A stretch of 64,000 nucleotides of DNA from Dyadobacter jiangsuensis (lineage in GTDB: Bacteria; Bacteroidota; Bacteroidia; Cytophagales; Spirosomataceae), in assembly GCF_003014695.1 (NCBI RefSeq), contig NZ_PYAS01000004.1:248001-312000 (forward strand). The letters run 5' to 3'. Shown piece by piece: positions 26,676 to 35,298 of the stretch; the stretch's first letter is position 1, and each line of letters opens with the position of its first letter. The notes below the pieces were generated by a model. The model was not told the origin of the DNA. It ran no database searches and saw only the letters and a program-made list of their open reading frames with translations. Position numbers and translations under genes: made by a program.

Positions 26676-27632
26676 ATGTTTGAAGTAGACCTCACCGATT
26701 TGCGCCCAATGCAGCCTGTGTTCGACCGGCTGTATGAAAAGCGCGACCAGATCAAAAACAGTCGCCCCATTCCTGCTTCTGCACTTGCGAAGATCCGGGA
26801 GGGACTCGCATTGGAATGGACCTATAACAGCAATAGCATTGAGGGCAACACGCTTAGTTTGCGGGAAACGCAGCTGGTGTTGCAGGAAGGTATTACGATC
26901 AGCGGAAAATCGCTTCGGGAGCATTTTGAGGCGCATAACCACGAGAAGGCCATCCAATACCTGTACGGCCTGGTGAGTCCCGATTATGCGATGCGGAGTA
27001 TAGATATTCTTTCGCTGCATGGGCTTGTGTTGCGGTCTATCGAGGATGATTTTGCCGGGCGCATACGCGATGCAGGGGTGCGTATTGTCGGCGCGAATTT
27101 TACGCCGCCCAATGCGCGAAAGGTGCCGGATCTGCTCGATGAGCTCATCGGATTCACGAATGAGAACCCACTTGGATTGAATGATATTCTGTTAGCCACG
27201 GTTTTTCACCACCGGTTGGTTTGGATACATCCCTTTTTTGATGGAAATGGGCGGACGGTACGCCTCGCGATGAATCTCTTGCTGATGCGTGCGGGGTTTC
27301 CACCGGCGATTATTCTTAAAAACGACAGGCAGAAATACTATGAAGCCCTGAATCAGGCTAATAGGGGATCGTACCAGAAGCTCGGCGTTTTGATGGCGCA
27401 GGCTTTGGAGCGGAGCTTGAATATCTATTTGAATGCATTGCCGGGGTATGAGTATGAATATGAGCCGATTGTGCGCATTGTGGAGGAGCCGGAAGTGCCT
27501 TATGGGCAAGAGTATGTAAGTCTGCTGGCGCGGCAGGGAAAGATCGATGCTTACAAGGAAGGGAATGTTTGGTATACTACACGAGAGGCGGTGAAGGATT
27601 ATATGGAGAATCGGAAACGAAAGCGTTCCTGA
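26676..27632 (+). CDS. Fic-family protein (N-terminal autoinhibited class)
   Basis: The 318-residue protein has the Fic core HPFFDGNGRTVR (His185), which attaches AMP or another nucleotide to target proteins. Before it lies the inhibitory helix motif SNSIEGN with Glu56, so it is a class II Fic with intramolecular control. The C-terminal 45 residues (YVSLLARQGKIDAY...YTTREAVKDYM) resemble a winged-helix or MerR-like DNA-binding end. It has no separate antitoxin. Targets are unknown. It is preceded by a strong terminator and ends before a hairpin facing the convergent Omp85 fusion gene. Confidence 0.92.
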   Translation: MFEVDLTDLRPMQPVFDRLYEKRDQIKNSRPIPASALAKIREGLALEWTYNSNSIEGNTLSLRETQLVLQEGITISGKSLREHFEAHNHEKAIQYLYGLVSPDYAMRSIDILSLHGLVLRSIEDDFAGRIRDAGVRIVGANFTPPNARKVPDLLDELIGFTNENPLGLNDILLATVFHHRLVWIHPFFDGNGRTVRLAMNLLLMRAGFPPAIILKNDRQKYYEALNQANRGSYQKLGVLMAQALERSLNIYLNALPGYEYEYEPIVRIVEEPEVPYGQEYVSLLARQGKIDAYKEGNVWYTTREAVKDYMENRKRKRS

Positions 27633-27656
27633 TGCGGCCAGAGGCTTTGAAATAGC

Positions 27657-27680
27657 GGGGCGAACCGGGAGGTTCGCCCC
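27657..27680. terminator. Hairpin at convergent gene ends
   Basis: A perfect 10-bp stem (GGGGCGAACC with its complement) and 4-base loop lies between the Fic gene and the Omp85 fusion. No T run follows on either strand. It shares the GGGGCGAACCG core with the terminator at 1759-1794. Confidence 0.6.
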
Positions 27681-27684
27681 ATCA

Positions 27685-30600
27685 TTATCTGAAAAAGCTG
27701 CCGATCGAGATCATTAGCAGAAGCGACTCCTCGTTGGAGGTTCCGGCGCTGATATTGAATGCAAATTGCTCGCGGAATGGCGTGATGTAGAAGCCGCCGC
27801 CGTATCCCTGGTGCCAGTAGTTGGCGCTGTCCGGGTCGTTTTTGGCCCAAACCCTTCCCAAATCATAAAATGCCCGCACGCCCATTTTTAGCGGAACGAA
27901 GGTATTCCGGGTTTCGGTGAGCTGCCAGCGCAGTTCGGTGTTGAGAAAGCCCTTGGATTCTCCGGTGAAGCGGTTGCGTTTGAAGCCGCGCAGATCGTTG
28001 AGCTGGCCGAGCGAGAAGAGTTTGTAAAATGGCAGCTGGCCTTTGGCGATGCCGCCCCCTAACCGGAGGCCGAGCGTGAGCGGGTTTTTGCTGTGGTTGG
28101 ACAAGTACTGCTCCATTTCAAGTTCAGAGATAGAGGCCAGGTCGTTGCGGGATTGTGAAACGTGGCCAGCCTGCTGGGTAAGTTGCAAGCGGAAGCCGCG
28201 CTCGGGCAATGCGGCTCGGTCGCGGAAGTCGAGGTTGAGAATGCCTTTGGCGAATATCAAATGCAACTGCTCCACACCGAAGACATCCGGGTGGTCGGCC
28301 AGGTAACTGTTGTTTCTTCGAATGCCTTCGGCCAGCTCGTAGCTTCCGGTAACTTCAATTTTGCTCTGTTTCCAGAACTGTCGGAGCAAACCGGCCGATA
28401 CGGCGAACGAGTTGTATTGCGTGCGGTAGTAGTTGGAAGGCAGGTCGTTGTTTTTGGGCGTATCGTTACCTACGCCGAAGAAAAAGTTGTAATTGAGCGG
28501 CCGTGAGAGAGTCACCTGCGAAATGCCGTCCCATTTACCCAGTAGCTGCCGGAACTGGTTGTTGTAACTAAACTCATAATTCCCTTTCACGCTGACCGAC
28601 GCGCTGAGTGAATGCTTCGCGGCGAAGTCGGGCTTGCCGAAACGTTGACGGGTGAAAGTAACGCCGCCATGGACGGCGAAGCCTACGAACGGGTTGTAAG
28701 TAAGCAATGCAATGGGCAGATAGGTGTTGTATTTGAATGCATTACGGTCGTATTCGTAATAACGCTCATCAACGGGCTTCACCTCTCGTGCTTCCGTACC
28801 AAGCTCATGGTGCGGGTTGGGATCTTTTTCATAGATGAGCGTTTGTTTGCCGCCTTTACCCACTTCCGACCTGTCGGAAATGTAATCGTCGCCGCTTCCG
28901 CTAATAATGCGGACGAGAATCGACTGGTCGGATTTTCCTTGAATGTCGAAAACATCGTCTCCACCAAGTCCATTCAGTCTGATTTCCCGGGTTTCCACTG
29001 GGTCGAAAACGCGATGGTAGTAGGTTTTCGAAGTGTCCGCCTGCTGGCTTTGTTTGAAAACGTCGAAGACAGTCACCGTTACCTGCCCGTTCTTTTCGCG
29101 CATTACCTTGAAATATTCCGCCTTGTTGGATCCTACGACATCCACTTCCCTCGCCAGCAATGCGTAATACTCGCCCGCATACCTTTGAAGGTCGCCGATG
29201 CGTGCTTTCAGTTTTCGCTCGATTTCGCGGCCATCCTTCTCATAAATCTCGGAGGGCATGTTGTGCACTGCTGCGGTAATATCCTGTTGCTGAATGGCGT
29301 TCTGGATTTCTGCGGCGGCTTTTATCCAATCCGCTTTGGTCAGCTCGCTGCCCACGAAGCGGTCGAGGTGGCGGGCTTGCCACATGAGGCTGCGGAGCCC
29401 GTGAATGCGTTCGGCGAAGTTTTCGCCGTTAGGCATGCCCCATTCGCGGTCGGCGAGCCAGGGGATAATACCATCCCAGCGGGAGAATGCATGGTCGCGG
29501 TCGCGGGGGATGGGGCGATAGAGCTCCCCGCCATCGGTTTTGTAGCCTGCCCATTTCCAATTGTCTTCGTGCTTGCTCCAATCGCCGATCCAGAGGTCGA
29601 ACATGCGTGCCCGGGCGAATTCGGCCTTGTCGACGCGATTGTCGTGGTCGTGGTAGAGTTTGTTGAAGAGTTTGAAGCTCTTTTCAATGTCTTTGGCGCC
29701 CGCAAACACTTTCGGTTTGGCGATTTTATCGGTCGGTCGCTCTTCCAGCATGCCGAAAAGGTTGCCGTATTGTTCTTTGAATGCACCCAATTTATTGTCT
29801 TTGGGTAGTACAAACAGTTCAGGACTGGCATGCAGGATTCCGATCCTGTCGAGCAGCGGCGCTACCGCCATGGCGCCATAGGGTTGCTGGGTGGAGGTTT
29901 GGTCTTTGAGCACTTGCGAAACGACGGTCCCGCGCAGCTCATACGCAAGCGCGCGGAAGGGGTCCTTATCCACCGAGCGGAACACATATTCTTTTCCATT
30001 ACCCGCCACGAGTTTCAGGGAGGTTGTTTGCCTGCCGCCGCCTTTTCCGGCGATGACCAGTCCGCCGAAGGTCGTGTCCATATCCAGATAAGGGACATTA
30101 ACAGGTGTCGTCCAGGAGTCGCGGTAGTGTTTTCCGAACCATTTTTCCTTGAAGCGCTTGCTGGCATATTCGCTGCCCGCGGCAACGGTGGCTGGCTCAG
30201 GGCGCGGCGTATCCATTTTGTCGGAAGGCTTGATCACCGGGTTGCACGGCTGGAAAAGTGCGTTGGCAGTGCCTTTGCTTGCATTTTCGCAGGCAGACGC
30301 GAAAATCGGGCCGGCTTCTTTTTTCGAAACCTGGACGCCATTCACCAGCCAGTGTTGATAGGCTACCCGGCCATTTGAAGAATAGGTTATTTCAACAAAA
30401 CCGGCTGACGAGGAGGTTAATGCGGCTTTGTTGCTATGCGCAATGAACGAGCCGCCTGCGACCCCGCCGCTGTTAATGAAGAAATTGTTGTCTTTCTGCA
30501 CAACCGACTGGTTGCGTTCATGCCCGGAGGCAAGGATCACCGAGCTGTAATCCTGCAACACGCCATTCACTTTGTAGCGGTACACGCCGAGATTGGCGTT

Positions 30601-31368
30601 TGAAATGTCGCGATCGGTGCCGATGTTCTGCCGGAAACCAACCAACGCATTGCCTATCAGCGGAGGAGAAAAATAGGATGCTGCTGAAAACCTCCCGCCA
30701 TAATTTCCCAGCGATTCAACCGGAAAATGGGAGATTACGAGTACGTTTTTATCGGTCGTTTCATCGAGAATACCTTCCAGCTCTTCTACGAAATTGTCGG
30801 TGTCGGCAATAGTGCAGGCGTCGGAGGAGGGTTTGGGCTTATCATGCGGATGGTTCCACCACTGGGAGTTGACCACGACGACTTCGAGCATCGGGAAAGA
30901 GACCGTCCATGGCCCGGGGCAACCGTGGCCCAGAAATAATTGAAAACGCTGGTGCTTTTCGCGGTCGAGCGCCTTTTCCAATGCCATGACCCTTTTCCAT
31001 CCCTCCTTGCCCGAATCGAGCCATTCGCGGTCGCCCTGGTTGAGCAGCATATGCAGCTCCGGGTTGCGGTCGAGTAAGCCATTGGCCTTCCTTTTCCATT
31101 CGGCGACCTGTTCGATCGTCATCTGTTCTGGAAATGCGTCGCCGTTGAACACCCACAGCATCGGCCCCGGTTTGGTGGCGAGGTAATTTTCGATAATAGG
31201 AAAAATGTCGGCAGGATTTTCAAAGTCGGCTGTGTTGCCTGTAAGCACCACTTTGAAATCGGTGGCGTACAGGTTGGAGGCAGCCAGAAAGATAAGTAAT
31301 ACGGACGCGGCGAAGCATTTCGCGCAGATTTTGAGTCCGTTAGAGGTGCGTGGTAGAAGAATAGCCAA
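27685..31368 (-). CDS. Metallophosphoesterase-like / kinase-like / Omp85 barrel fusion
   Basis: The protein (about 1228 codons) begins at a TTG; no in-frame ATG lies near. A signal peptide covers about 1-36. Residues about 36-340 resemble a calcineurin-type metallophosphoesterase but with degenerate ligands: NGDAF, NQGDREW, ISHFP and SGHERN, without a first DxH. Residues about 420-680 look like an atypical kinase fold: GDWSKHEDNW (Asp596, Asn603) and RDRDHAF (Asp623/625) parallel the catalytic and metal loops of CotH/HipA-like kinases. A GGDD/SGSGDD stretch may bind Ca. The last 350 residues are a surface-antigen (BamA/TamA) barrel ending in phenylalanine-arginine. It is thus an outer-membrane protein; the enzymatic parts would face the periplasm. 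The kinase comparison is inference. Confidence 0.8.
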   Translation of the reverse strand: MAILLPRTSNGLKICAKCFAASVLLIFLAASNLYATDFKVVLTGNTADFENPADIFPIIENYLATKPGPMLWVFNGDAFPEQMTIEQVAEWKRKANGLLDRNPELHMLLNQGDREWLDSGKEGWKRVMALEKALDREKHQRFQLFLGHGCPGPWTVSFPMLEVVVVNSQWWNHPHDKPKPSSDACTIADTDNFVEELEGILDETTDKNVLVISHFPVESLGNYGGRFSAASYFSPPLIGNALVGFRQNIGTDRDISNANLGVYRYKVNGVLQDYSSVILASGHERNQSVVQKDNNFFINSGGVAGGSFIAHSNKAALTSSSAGFVEITYSSNGRVAYQHWLVNGVQVSKKEAGPIFASACENASKGTANALFQPCNPVIKPSDKMDTPRPEPATVAAGSEYASKRFKEKWFGKHYRDSWTTPVNVPYLDMDTTFGGLVIAGKGGGRQTTSLKLVAGNGKEYVFRSVDKDPFRALAYELRGTVVSQVLKDQTSTQQPYGAMAVAPLLDRIGILHASPELFVLPKDNKLGAFKEQYGNLFGMLEERPTDKIAKPKVFAGAKDIEKSFKLFNKLYHDHDNRVDKAEFARARMFDLWIGDWSKHEDNWKWAGYKTDGGELYRPIPRDRDHAFSRWDGIIPWLADREWGMPNGENFAERIHGLRSLMWQARHLDRFVGSELTKADWIKAAAEIQNAIQQQDITAAVHNMPSEIYEKDGREIERKLKARIGDLQRYAGEYYALLAREVDVVGSNKAEYFKVMREKNGQVTVTVFDVFKQSQQADTSKTYYHRVFDPVETREIRLNGLGGDDVFDIQGKSDQSILVRIISGSGDDYISDRSEVGKGGKQTLIYEKDPNPHHELGTEAREVKPVDERYYEYDRNAFKYNTYLPIALLTYNPFVGFAVHGGVTFTRQRFGKPDFAAKHSLSASVSVKGNYEFSYNNQFRQLLGKWDGISQVTLSRPLNYNFFFGVGNDTPKNNDLPSNYYRTQYNSFAVSAGLLRQFWKQSKIEVTGSYELAEGIRRNNSYLADHPDVFGVEQLHLIFAKGILNLDFRDRAALPERGFRLQLTQQAGHVSQSRNDLASISELEMEQYLSNHSKNPLTLGLRLGGGIAKGQLPFYKLFSLGQLNDLRGFKRNRFTGESKGFLNTELRWQLTETRNTFVPLKMGVRAFYDLGRVWAKNDPDSANYWHQGYGGGFYITPFREQFAFNISAGTSNEESLLLMISIGSFFR

Positions 31369-31469
31369 GGTATGGGAGCGTTGCGAGTGAAAACACTGAC
31401 AATTTAATAGTAATCCCTGCGGATTGAAATGGTACCAACCACGGAAATGTCGGAAAAATGTATTGCCAT

Positions 31470-31502
31470 GAGGTTTTTTTATACCTTACACTTTAAAACC
31501 TC
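31470..31502 (+). promoter_or_regulatory. Inverted repeat upstream of the response regulator
   Basis: GAGGTTTT (31470-31477) and AAAACCTC (31495-31502) form an 8-bp dyad with a 17-base spacer, 29 bases before the regulator start. It may be an operator or a leader hairpin. Confidence 0.35.
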
Positions 31503-31530
31503 TATTGCAATGCCGTTTTCCAAGCTACCC

Positions 31531-32229
31531 ATGAAGCTCTTGCTCGTCGAAGATGAGCCTAATGTGATATCCCTGATCCAGCGCAGCCTTACCGCCAATG
31601 GCCACGAGATTACGATTGCTATGGATGGGCAATCGGGGCTGCAAATGGCTTTGCAACACCAGTTTGATGTCATTATTCTCGATCTGATGATCCCGATCAT
31701 TAATGGTATGGAGGTGTGCCGCCGCGCGCGCCAGGCGCAGGTCACCACGCCGATCCTGATGCTGACTGCCCTTGGTACGACTGAAAATATCGTGTCGGGC
31801 CTTGATGCCGGTGCGGACGACTATATGACCAAGCCTTTCAAGCTGGCCGAACTGGAAGCGAGGTTGCGCACGCTCATCCGCAGGGGCAAGGAGCCGGAAA
31901 AGGAGAAAAACGATAAAATACTGACATTAGGCGATCTGGTGCTCGATAAGGTAACGAAGACGGTTAAACGCGGAGGGCAGCCGATCGAGCTGACAGCCAC
32001 TGAATTCCGCCTTTTGGAATACCTTCTATCCAATACCAACCGCGTTTTGAACCGAATGGAAATCCTGGAAAATGTGTGGGATATTAACTTCAATCTGGGC
32101 ACGAATGTCGTGGACGTATATATCAACTATCTCCGGAAAAAAATCGATAAAAACCATGATATCAAACTGATACACACTGTGTTCGGGATGGGGTACGTGG
32201 TCCGTCAGTCGTATGAAGATACAAAATAA
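31531..32229 (+). CDS. OmpR-family response regulator
   Basis: The 232-residue protein has a receiver domain (LLLVEDEPN, phospho-acceptor in IILDLMIP, TKPF) and a C-terminal winged helix (ELTATEFRLLEYL, TNVVDVYINYLRKKID, GMGYVVR). It is the DNA-binding half of a two-component system with the kinase that overlaps it by 17 bases. The start at MKLLLVEDE is the usual one; in-frame ATG codons lie 21 and further bases upstream. Confidence 0.93.
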   Translation: MKLLLVEDEPNVISLIQRSLTANGHEITIAMDGQSGLQMALQHQFDVIILDLMIPIINGMEVCRRARQAQVTTPILMLTALGTTENIVSGLDAGADDYMTKPFKLAELEARLRTLIRRGKEPEKEKNDKILTLGDLVLDKVTKTVKRGGQPIELTATEFRLLEYLLSNTNRVLNRMEILENVWDINFNLGTNVVDVYINYLRKKIDKNHDIKLIHTVFGMGYVVRQSYEDTK

Positions 32230-33574
32230 GATCGCTCTGATTTTTACGGCATTGTCGGCTGGCATTATCGTGGCATTGAGCGTATTCGTCTATTTTTTCG
32301 CTTCTGAAAGTATCGCTACGAGTTTTTTTCACCGGCTCGAAGTGCGGTCGGATATTGTGGGGCATGCGGCTTTGCAGGAAAACAAATCCCTCACATCCAT
32401 TTATTACGATATCAAGGAGCGGCATCTTGGCAGTTTGCCCTATGAGAAGCACCGCATTTTACCCGGTCAGCCCGATGAAGCGACCAAAAAGCGGCTCGCT
32501 CTGCCGTCGTCATTTTATGAACCTGCCCAAAATAATATTCCGGCGAGGTTTTTCAATCACGACACCTCCTATGTAGTGCTTCGCGTCGCGCGCGATAACC
32601 GGCATGTAATGGTGGTATCGTCGGCGCTCGATACTTACGGAATGCAGGAAATGAATAACCTGAAAAACCTGCTGCTGATCGGCTTTTTCATCGCGATGGT
32701 TTTTGTGTTCACATTCGGGAAGCTGTTTTCTAATGAAATCTTCAAGCCGATCCGCCGAATTATCCGCAATGTGAAGGGTATTAATGCCCATAACCTGCAT
32801 CAGCGGCTTGTCGTAGAGCCTACCGACGACGACGTCGAAGCGCTTTCAAGGACCTTTAATGATATGCTCGACAGGCTCGAAGTGACTTTTGAAATGCAGA
32901 ACAACTTCGTCAGCAACGCCTCGCACGAATTCCGGACGCCTTTGACGGTCGTGAGCGGAGAGGCCGAACTGGGCATGTCGATACCCGGTTTGTCCGATGC
33001 CGCCAAGGAGTCGTTTTTGAATATTTATAAGGAGGTCGAAAAGCTCGAACACCTGACCAACAGTATGCTCAGCCTCGCTCAGACCGGTTTTGACGGGAAG
33101 AAAGAGCAATGGGAAGAGGTCCGGATCGACGAACTGATTCTTTCGGTGAAAGAAGCCGCCGACCGCATCATTCCTGAAAATCAGGTGGCGATTGATTTCG
33201 ACAATCTGCCCGACGACGAAGGCAAGCTCACCGTGAACGGAAACCTGGCATTGCTGAAAGCCGCTTTTTCCAATATCGTGCTCAACAGCTGCAAGTACTC
33301 CGACAACAAGCCTGTCACCGTTAAGATCAGCGCCGACAGCAAATACGTGATTGTGGAGATCACCGACCAGGGCATTGGCATTCCCGACCGTGAAATAGGG
33401 CAGATCTTCGTGCCGTTTTTCCGGGCCTCCAACACAGCCCGTTATAAAGGTTACGGGATCGGCTTGCCGCTGACGCACAATATCATACGGATGCATCAGG
33501 GTAAGGCTGATGTCCAGAGCCGCGTGGGGGAAGGGACGCGCTTCACCACCTACCTGCCTTTCAAGTATTTTTGA
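32213..33574 (+). CDS. Membrane-bound HAMP histidine kinase
   Basis: The 453-residue kinase has two membrane helices (about 9-30 and 150-170) around a periplasmic loop of about 120 residues, a HAMP linker (KPIRRIIRNVKGI), a HisKA box SHEFRTPL with His238 and an HATPase domain (NIVLNSCKYS, DQGIGIPD, GYGIGLPL). The layout matches CusS/ArlS-type sensors. The stimulus is unknown; the loop has no recognised domain. It overlaps the regulator gene and is followed by a 153-base region with direct repeats. Confidence 0.93.
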   Translation: MKIQNKIALIFTALSAGIIVALSVFVYFFASESIATSFFHRLEVRSDIVGHAALQENKSLTSIYYDIKERHLGSLPYEKHRILPGQPDEATKKRLALPSSFYEPAQNNIPARFFNHDTSYVVLRVARDNRHVMVVSSALDTYGMQEMNNLKNLLLIGFFIAMVFVFTFGKLFSNEIFKPIRRIIRNVKGINAHNLHQRLVVEPTDDDVEALSRTFNDMLDRLEVTFEMQNNFVSNASHEFRTPLTVVSGEAELGMSIPGLSDAAKESFLNIYKEVEKLEHLTNSMLSLAQTGFDGKKEQWEEVRIDELILSVKEAADRIIPENQVAIDFDNLPDDEGKLTVNGNLALLKAAFSNIVLNSCKYSDNKPVTVKISADSKYVIVEITDQGIGIPDREIGQIFVPFFRASNTARYKGYGIGLPLTHNIIRMHQGKADVQSRVGEGTRFTTYLPFKYF

Positions 33575-33585
33575 ATACTCTTATC

Positions 33586-33637
33586 TCATTTTAATATTCT
33601 TACTTCATTCTAATAAGTCTCTCACTACATTATAATG
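33586..33637. repeat. Three imperfect direct repeats, possible regulator sites
   Basis: TCATTTTAATA (33586), TCATTCTAATA (33605) and ACATTATAATG (33627) recur with 19- and 22-base spacing, about two helical turns, between the kinase and the Usp-like gene. OmpR-family regulators bind such direct repeats. A dyad GTTGAT/ATCAAC lies further downstream near 33681-33697. Confidence 0.45.
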
Positions 33638-33727
33638 CAGCTCTTAAACAGGGCTAATGTCTCGGCCGTAACATTGTATTGTTGATTGATTATCAACGCA
33701 TTGTTAACTTAAAAAGACGGCATTTAT

Positions 33728-34180
33728 ATGAGAACAGTGGTGATACCAACGGACTTTACAAATGAAGGCATTCAGATCGCCGAGGCCATTGTGAGAGATA
33801 TCCGCGACGAGGTGCGCGTGGTCTTCACACACCTTTTCCACGTGGCCGACGACATCCAGGACCTGCTCTTTTCCACCTATCGGGAAAAAGAATATGAACT
33901 CGTTCCGGAGGAGTTCTGGCAGGAATGCAGGATGCTCAAAGATACCTATTCGGATTTGGCCAGCATCAAGATCGACTTCTTCTACGGCAACAAGCTCGCA
34001 CTTCTGAAAAATTTCCTGGAATACTACGAGACCGACTATATCGCTTACTCCGAGCAGTACGGCATTCCGAAGCTCACCCGGAGCAGTCTGGACGCGTTGC
34101 CGGTCCTGAAAAAGACAGGCTATCCGATGATCAACACCGATATGGTACGGATTTCGTCGCTGGCCGACAGCTACCGGTAG
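33728..34180 (+). CDS. Universal-stress-protein-like protein
   Basis: The 150-residue protein starts with MRTVVIPTDFTNEG and has a strand-loop SIKIDFFYGNKLALLKNFLE and DYIAYSEQYG, which fit the Usp alpha/beta fold. It lacks the ATP-binding GxxGxxS motif seen in nucleotide-binding members. It is probably cytoplasmic. It lies 51 bases before the bestrophin gene in the same direction, and downstream of the two-component system, suggesting a stress or ion-related unit. Family assignment is moderate. Confidence 0.6.
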   Translation: MRTVVIPTDFTNEGIQIAEAIVRDIRDEVRVVFTHLFHVADDIQDLLFSTYREKEYELVPEEFWQECRMLKDTYSDLASIKIDFFYGNKLALLKNFLEYYETDYIAYSEQYGIPKLTRSSLDALPVLKKTGYPMINTDMVRISSLADSYR

Positions 34181-34231
34181 GGTACTCTGATTTGACAATG
34201 AGATTGTGAAAAAGGTAAATAACAGCGAATT

Positions 34232-35140
34232 ATGCTTCTCAAAAAGAATATCCCCATAGGCTATATATTTGGTAAAATTAAATATGAAATCCTGTTCGTG
34301 ACGATCTACGGTATTGCTATCGAGGTCATTTATCAGAACTTTCATATTACCAATATCTCGATCCCGATGACGGTACACAGTGTACTCGGGACGATTATCT
34401 CGCTCCTGCTGGCGTTCCGTTCCAACCAGGCCTACGACCGCTGGTGGGAGGCCCGGATCGTGTGGGGGGCTATCGTGAACGACTCCCGGACATTCGCGCG
34501 GCAGATACTTTCATTAATGGAGGATCCGCTGGACCCGGACCGGATCGACGGTTTCAAGAAGCGGATGATCAAACGCCAGATCGCCTGGTGTTATGCGTTG
34601 GGTAAGGGCTTGCGCCGCGACGATCCCATGCCGATGGTGAGCAAGTTCGTGTCCGAGGAAGAGTTGGAATATCTCAAAGACTTTGATAACAAGCACGTTG
34701 GCCTCGTGCAGCTGCATGCACGTGACCTGAATAATGCGTTGAAGCAGGGCTGGGTAAACCCGTACCAACAGGTGGAGCTCGATCAGACGCTCACGCGCTT
34801 GTGCGATCATATGGGTAAGTCGGAGCGGATCAAGAATACCGTGTTCCCGTCGACTTACAGTCTTTACATTCATCTGGCATTACACTTCTTCATCCTTCTG
34901 TTACCGTTCGGGCTCGTGCAGCTTTTCGGTTTCCTGATGGTGCCGGTGCTGGTGGTGATTACGGCGTGTTTCTTCCTGATCGAAAAAATGGCGATCCATT
35001 TGCAGGATCCATTCGAGAACAAGCCGACCGACACGCCTGTATTGTCGATCTCGAGGAATATCGAGCGCGATTTGAAGCAAATGATGCGGGACAAGCACGT
35101 ACCGCAGGCTTTCCAGCCCGAGAAGTTTTATATTTTGTAA
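34232..35140 (+). CDS. Bestrophin-family ion channel
   Basis: The 302-residue protein has the bacterial bestrophin pattern: IPIGYIFGKIKYE, LLAFRSNQAYDRWWEAR (the family signature), a mid-protein soluble helical part, hydrophobic helices at about 205-255, and LQDPFENKPTDTPVLSIS. Bestrophins are pentameric chloride or cation channels of the inner membrane. It follows the Usp-like gene closely and precedes a palindromic repeat element. Confidence 0.9.
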   Translation: MLLKKNIPIGYIFGKIKYEILFVTIYGIAIEVIYQNFHITNISIPMTVHSVLGTIISLLLAFRSNQAYDRWWEARIVWGAIVNDSRTFARQILSLMEDPLDPDRIDGFKKRMIKRQIAWCYALGKGLRRDDPMPMVSKFVSEEELEYLKDFDNKHVGLVQLHARDLNNALKQGWVNPYQQVELDQTLTRLCDHMGKSERIKNTVFPSTYSLYIHLALHFFILLLPFGLVQLFGFLMVPVLVVITACFFLIEKMAIHLQDPFENKPTDTPVLSISRNIERDLKQMMRDKHVPQAFQPEKFYIL

Positions 35141-35149
35141 GGAATGGTG

Positions 35150-35273
35150 CGAAGCTCTTGCTTCGAACTCACTTATTCGCAGGCCTCCGGCCGGTCAGTA
35201 CCGAAAAAGCGATCATCGCACGGTATCGACCGGCCGGAGGCCTGCGAATGGTATACACGAAGCCTTAGCTTCG
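35150..35273. repeat. Palindromic REP-like intergenic element (complete copy)
   Basis: The element contains a perfect 22-bp inverted repeat (35175-35196 and 35228-35249), whose centre holds two further nested pairings (TACCG/CGGTA and GCGAT/ATCGC). It is flanked by two hairpins of the same type, CGAAGC-N4-GCTTCG at 35150-35165 and 35258-35273. It fills the gap between the convergent bestrophin and 35299 genes, so it may end transcription from both sides. A partly deleted copy is at 40237-40294. Confidence 0.85.
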
Positions 35274-35298
35274 CGCCAGCGGCACCTGGGCGCCGCTG

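Noticed and set aside
28612..29808. 398-codon open frame on the plus strand
   Set aside because: Antisense to the Omp85 fusion gene; no domain pattern, a shadow of the well-supported minus-strand gene.
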